Positions 4,379 through 5,712 of a DNA stretch of 5,712 nucleotides are shown here, piece after piece. The notes below the pieces were generated by a model, which saw only the letters and a list, made by a program, of their open reading frames with translations, had not been told where the DNA came from and ran no database searches. This DNA is from Spirochaetaceae bacterium. GTDB lineage: Bacteria > Spirochaetota > Spirochaetia > DSM-27196 > PWMO01. The stretch lies in assembly GCA_003558175.1 (NCBI GenBank), contig PWMO01000116.1, positions 1-5,712 on the forward strand, given 5' to 3'. How positions within the stretch are numbered: the first letter of the stretch is position 1; every line of letters begins with the position of its first letter. The translations under genes and the position numbers were made by a program.

Positions 4379-5712
4379 ATGCAGACTCTCGAAGAGCAGG
4401 CGCCGGCCGCGGTTGCGCCGCTGGTACGCAAAAGTGTAGCCATTGGCTCCGGGAAGGGTGGCGTAGGAAAGTCAACAACCGCGCTGAACCTTGGACTGTT
4501 GAGTGCCCGACGCGGACTGCGCGTAGCGCTGGTGGATCTCGATCCGCTGTCCAATATCGCCGTCATTCTCGACGTGGCGCCGGAAACGCTTGACGCGGTG
4601 CCGCCGCAGATCGATCCTGACGCCCAATCCGCAGCGCCGTACACCGTGCCGCTCTTTCCCAACTTCAACCTGCTGTTTCCGCGGCAGAAGCTGCAGCAGG
4701 GTGAGAGCGAAGCGCTGCGCAGCGCCCTGTTCCACCGTTTTGCCGCCGAGCTTGATGCAAACTACGATCTGCTGATCTTTGATATGCCGGCCGGCATCAG
4801 CCGCGCCGAAAACCTGGCCTTCCTGCCCTACATGCAGACGCTGCTGGTTGTGGTGCAGCCGGAACCAACGTCGCAGGTCTCCGCCGGCGGCTACCTCAAG
4901 GCAGCGCTGGAGATCGCACCGCAGCTCACCGTGCTGTTGTGGCACAACCGCTTTGCCGCCGACGCCTACGAGGGGCTTCCGGCGGCAGCGGTCGTTTCGC
5001 GCTACAACTACTACGTGCCGCCGGAACTCAAACTGACCCCGCGGGAGACCGCCCGCATCCGCGATTTTGCCTACGTTCCACCGGACCCGGCGCTCGACCT
5101 GCTGCAACACCTCTACTCGCCGGAAACCACGCTGGCGTACCGAATACACGGTCTGCTGGAGATGCTGCAGGATGTACTGCTGCCGCCGTTTCCATCGGAG
5201 CTCAACGCATCTCCGCTTACGCGCATGCGGATCCGGCGCGCGATGCTGCGCGAACGGGAGCTGGCACCCAACACTCGCGCGGTGAGCGCCGTGGGTGAGC
5301 GCTTGATGGCGCTCTATCTCGAGAACGGCGAGCTCGACGACCCCGCACTCGAGGACTCCGCTACGGAGAAACCTGCGCCGGGCTTGCCACGCGATCCGGC
5401 CGCAGACAACCCGCGGCGCCTCGCACGCTACGCGCTCTACCGCTGGGTGGCAACCGCCGCCGGGAGCCGGACGCGACGCGCCGTTCTGCGTGCCCTCGGC
5501 GATGCCGACGCCTATCTGGAGGCGCTGCAGCAGCAGTCCGACCACCGGTTGGTGACCGTGTTCGGGCAAGACGGAAGGCGCCGCCTCGAAGCGCGGCTGC
5601 GCGGCGTGCTGCAGGCGCTCAACGCAGCCGAGTCCGACGGAGACGGAGCGAATATGCAGCCGGCCGCGCTGCCGACCGAGGCGCGCCACGCAGCCGGGGT
5701 GCTGCTCTTCTA
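4379..5712 (+). CDS. ParA/MinD-superfamily P-loop ATPase with long C-terminal extension (runs off the right edge)
   Basis: A deviant-Walker ATPase of the kind that positions DNA, division sites, flagella or other cargo by ATP-dependent dimerisation. The 444 visible residues start MQTLEEQAP. The deviant Walker A, GKGGVGKSTT, is at 25-34, with the signature Lys26 and catalytic-loop Lys31; Walker A' VDLDPLSN is at 52-59 (Asp53, Asp55); Walker B YDLLIFDMPAG is at 129-139 with Asp135. Residues about 150-190 continue the fold (LLVVVQPEPTS, then TVLLWHNR where ParA proteins have an Asn-Arg). From about 200 on I recognise nothing: a YNYYVPPELKL segment (209-219), a leucine-rich helix near 252-270, then an Arg-rich, probably helical region. 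No stop is reached; the last two bases are TA. ATG 4379 is chosen as nearest the conserved fold; an in-frame ATG at 4322 would add 19 residues. It is divergent from htrA. FlhG/YlxH, MinD or ParA roles cannot be separated here, and no partner gene is visible. Confidence 0.88.
   Translation, partial: MQTLEEQAPAAVAPLVRKSVAIGSGKGGVGKSTTALNLGLLSARRGLRVALVDLDPLSNIAVILDVAPETLDAVPPQIDPDAQSAAPYTVPLFPNFNLLFPRQKLQQGESEALRSALFHRFAAELDANYDLLIFDMPAGISRAENLAFLPYMQTLLVVVQPEPTSQVSAGGYLKAALEIAPQLTVLLWHNRFAADAYEGLPAAAVVSRYNYYVPPELKLTPRETARIRDFAYVPPDPALDLLQHLYSPETTLAYRIHGLLEMLQDVLLPPFPSELNASPLTRMRIRRAMLRERELAPNTRAVSAVGERLMALYLENGELDDPALEDSATEKPAPGLPRDPAADNPRRLARYALYRWVATAAGSRTRRAVLRALGDADAYLEALQQQSDHRLVTVFGQDGRRRLEARLRGVLQALNAAESDGDGANMQPAALPTEARHAAGVLLF

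Noticed and set aside
4472..5689. 405-codon open frame on the minus strand, opposite the ATPase gene
   Set aside because: It is antisense to a gene with intact, ordered ATPase motifs. Its translation is rich in Arg/Gln/His/Cys and has no recognisable domain, as expected for the reverse frame of GC-rich coding DNA. No SD is evident because the start lies within the other gene.

Overview
The window is GC-rich, tightly packed bacterial DNA. It holds five protein genes, two of them cut by the window ends. The partial GroEL N-terminus, the class B DnaJ and the two-PDZ HtrA resemble the chaperone/protease genes of higher-GC spirochaetes (Spirochaeta/Treponema-like). That placement is an impression from protein style, not from a search, and I hold it weakly.

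Layout, left to right. Positions 1-203 (minus) are the first 67 codons of groEL, preceded by a good Shine-Dalgarno (SD) sequence. Positions 204-507 hold no gene. This gap is the groEL leader/promoter region and the downstream end of the next transcription unit; it has an 8-bp repeat present three times and two small palindromes, but no recognisable CIRCE element and no groES. Positions 508-4272 (minus) carry three genes in the order of transcription: htrA (membrane-anchored periplasmic serine protease), a zinc-finger-less dnaJ/cbpA-type co-chaperone, and a short-chain dehydrogenase/reductase (SDR). The gaps are 142 and 71 bases, each gene has its own SD, and I see no convincing internal promoter, so an operon is likely. 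A strong GC hairpin lies just after the htrA stop.

Positions 4273-4378 form a 106-base divergent intergenic region with back-to-back promoter candidates whose -10 boxes overlap, plus a perfect 10-bp palindrome. From 4379 to the right edge (plus) runs a ParA/MinD-superfamily P-loop ATPase with a long, unrecognised C-terminal part. Its first ATG has no real SD and sits directly after a -10-like box, which suggests a leaderless or near-leaderless message.

Functionally, the minus-strand genes form a proteostasis cluster: periplasmic quality control (HtrA), cytoplasmic Hsp70 co-chaperone (DnaJ) and, downstream, the GroEL chaperonin. An SDR of unknown substrate is embedded among them. The divergent ATPase may share regulatory DNA with htrA but need not share its function. 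I found no CRISPR array, mobile element, tRNA or rRNA, and nothing that clearly amounts to a new defence or metabolic system. The most unusual points are the ATPase's C-terminal extension and start region, and the repeat architecture in front of groEL.
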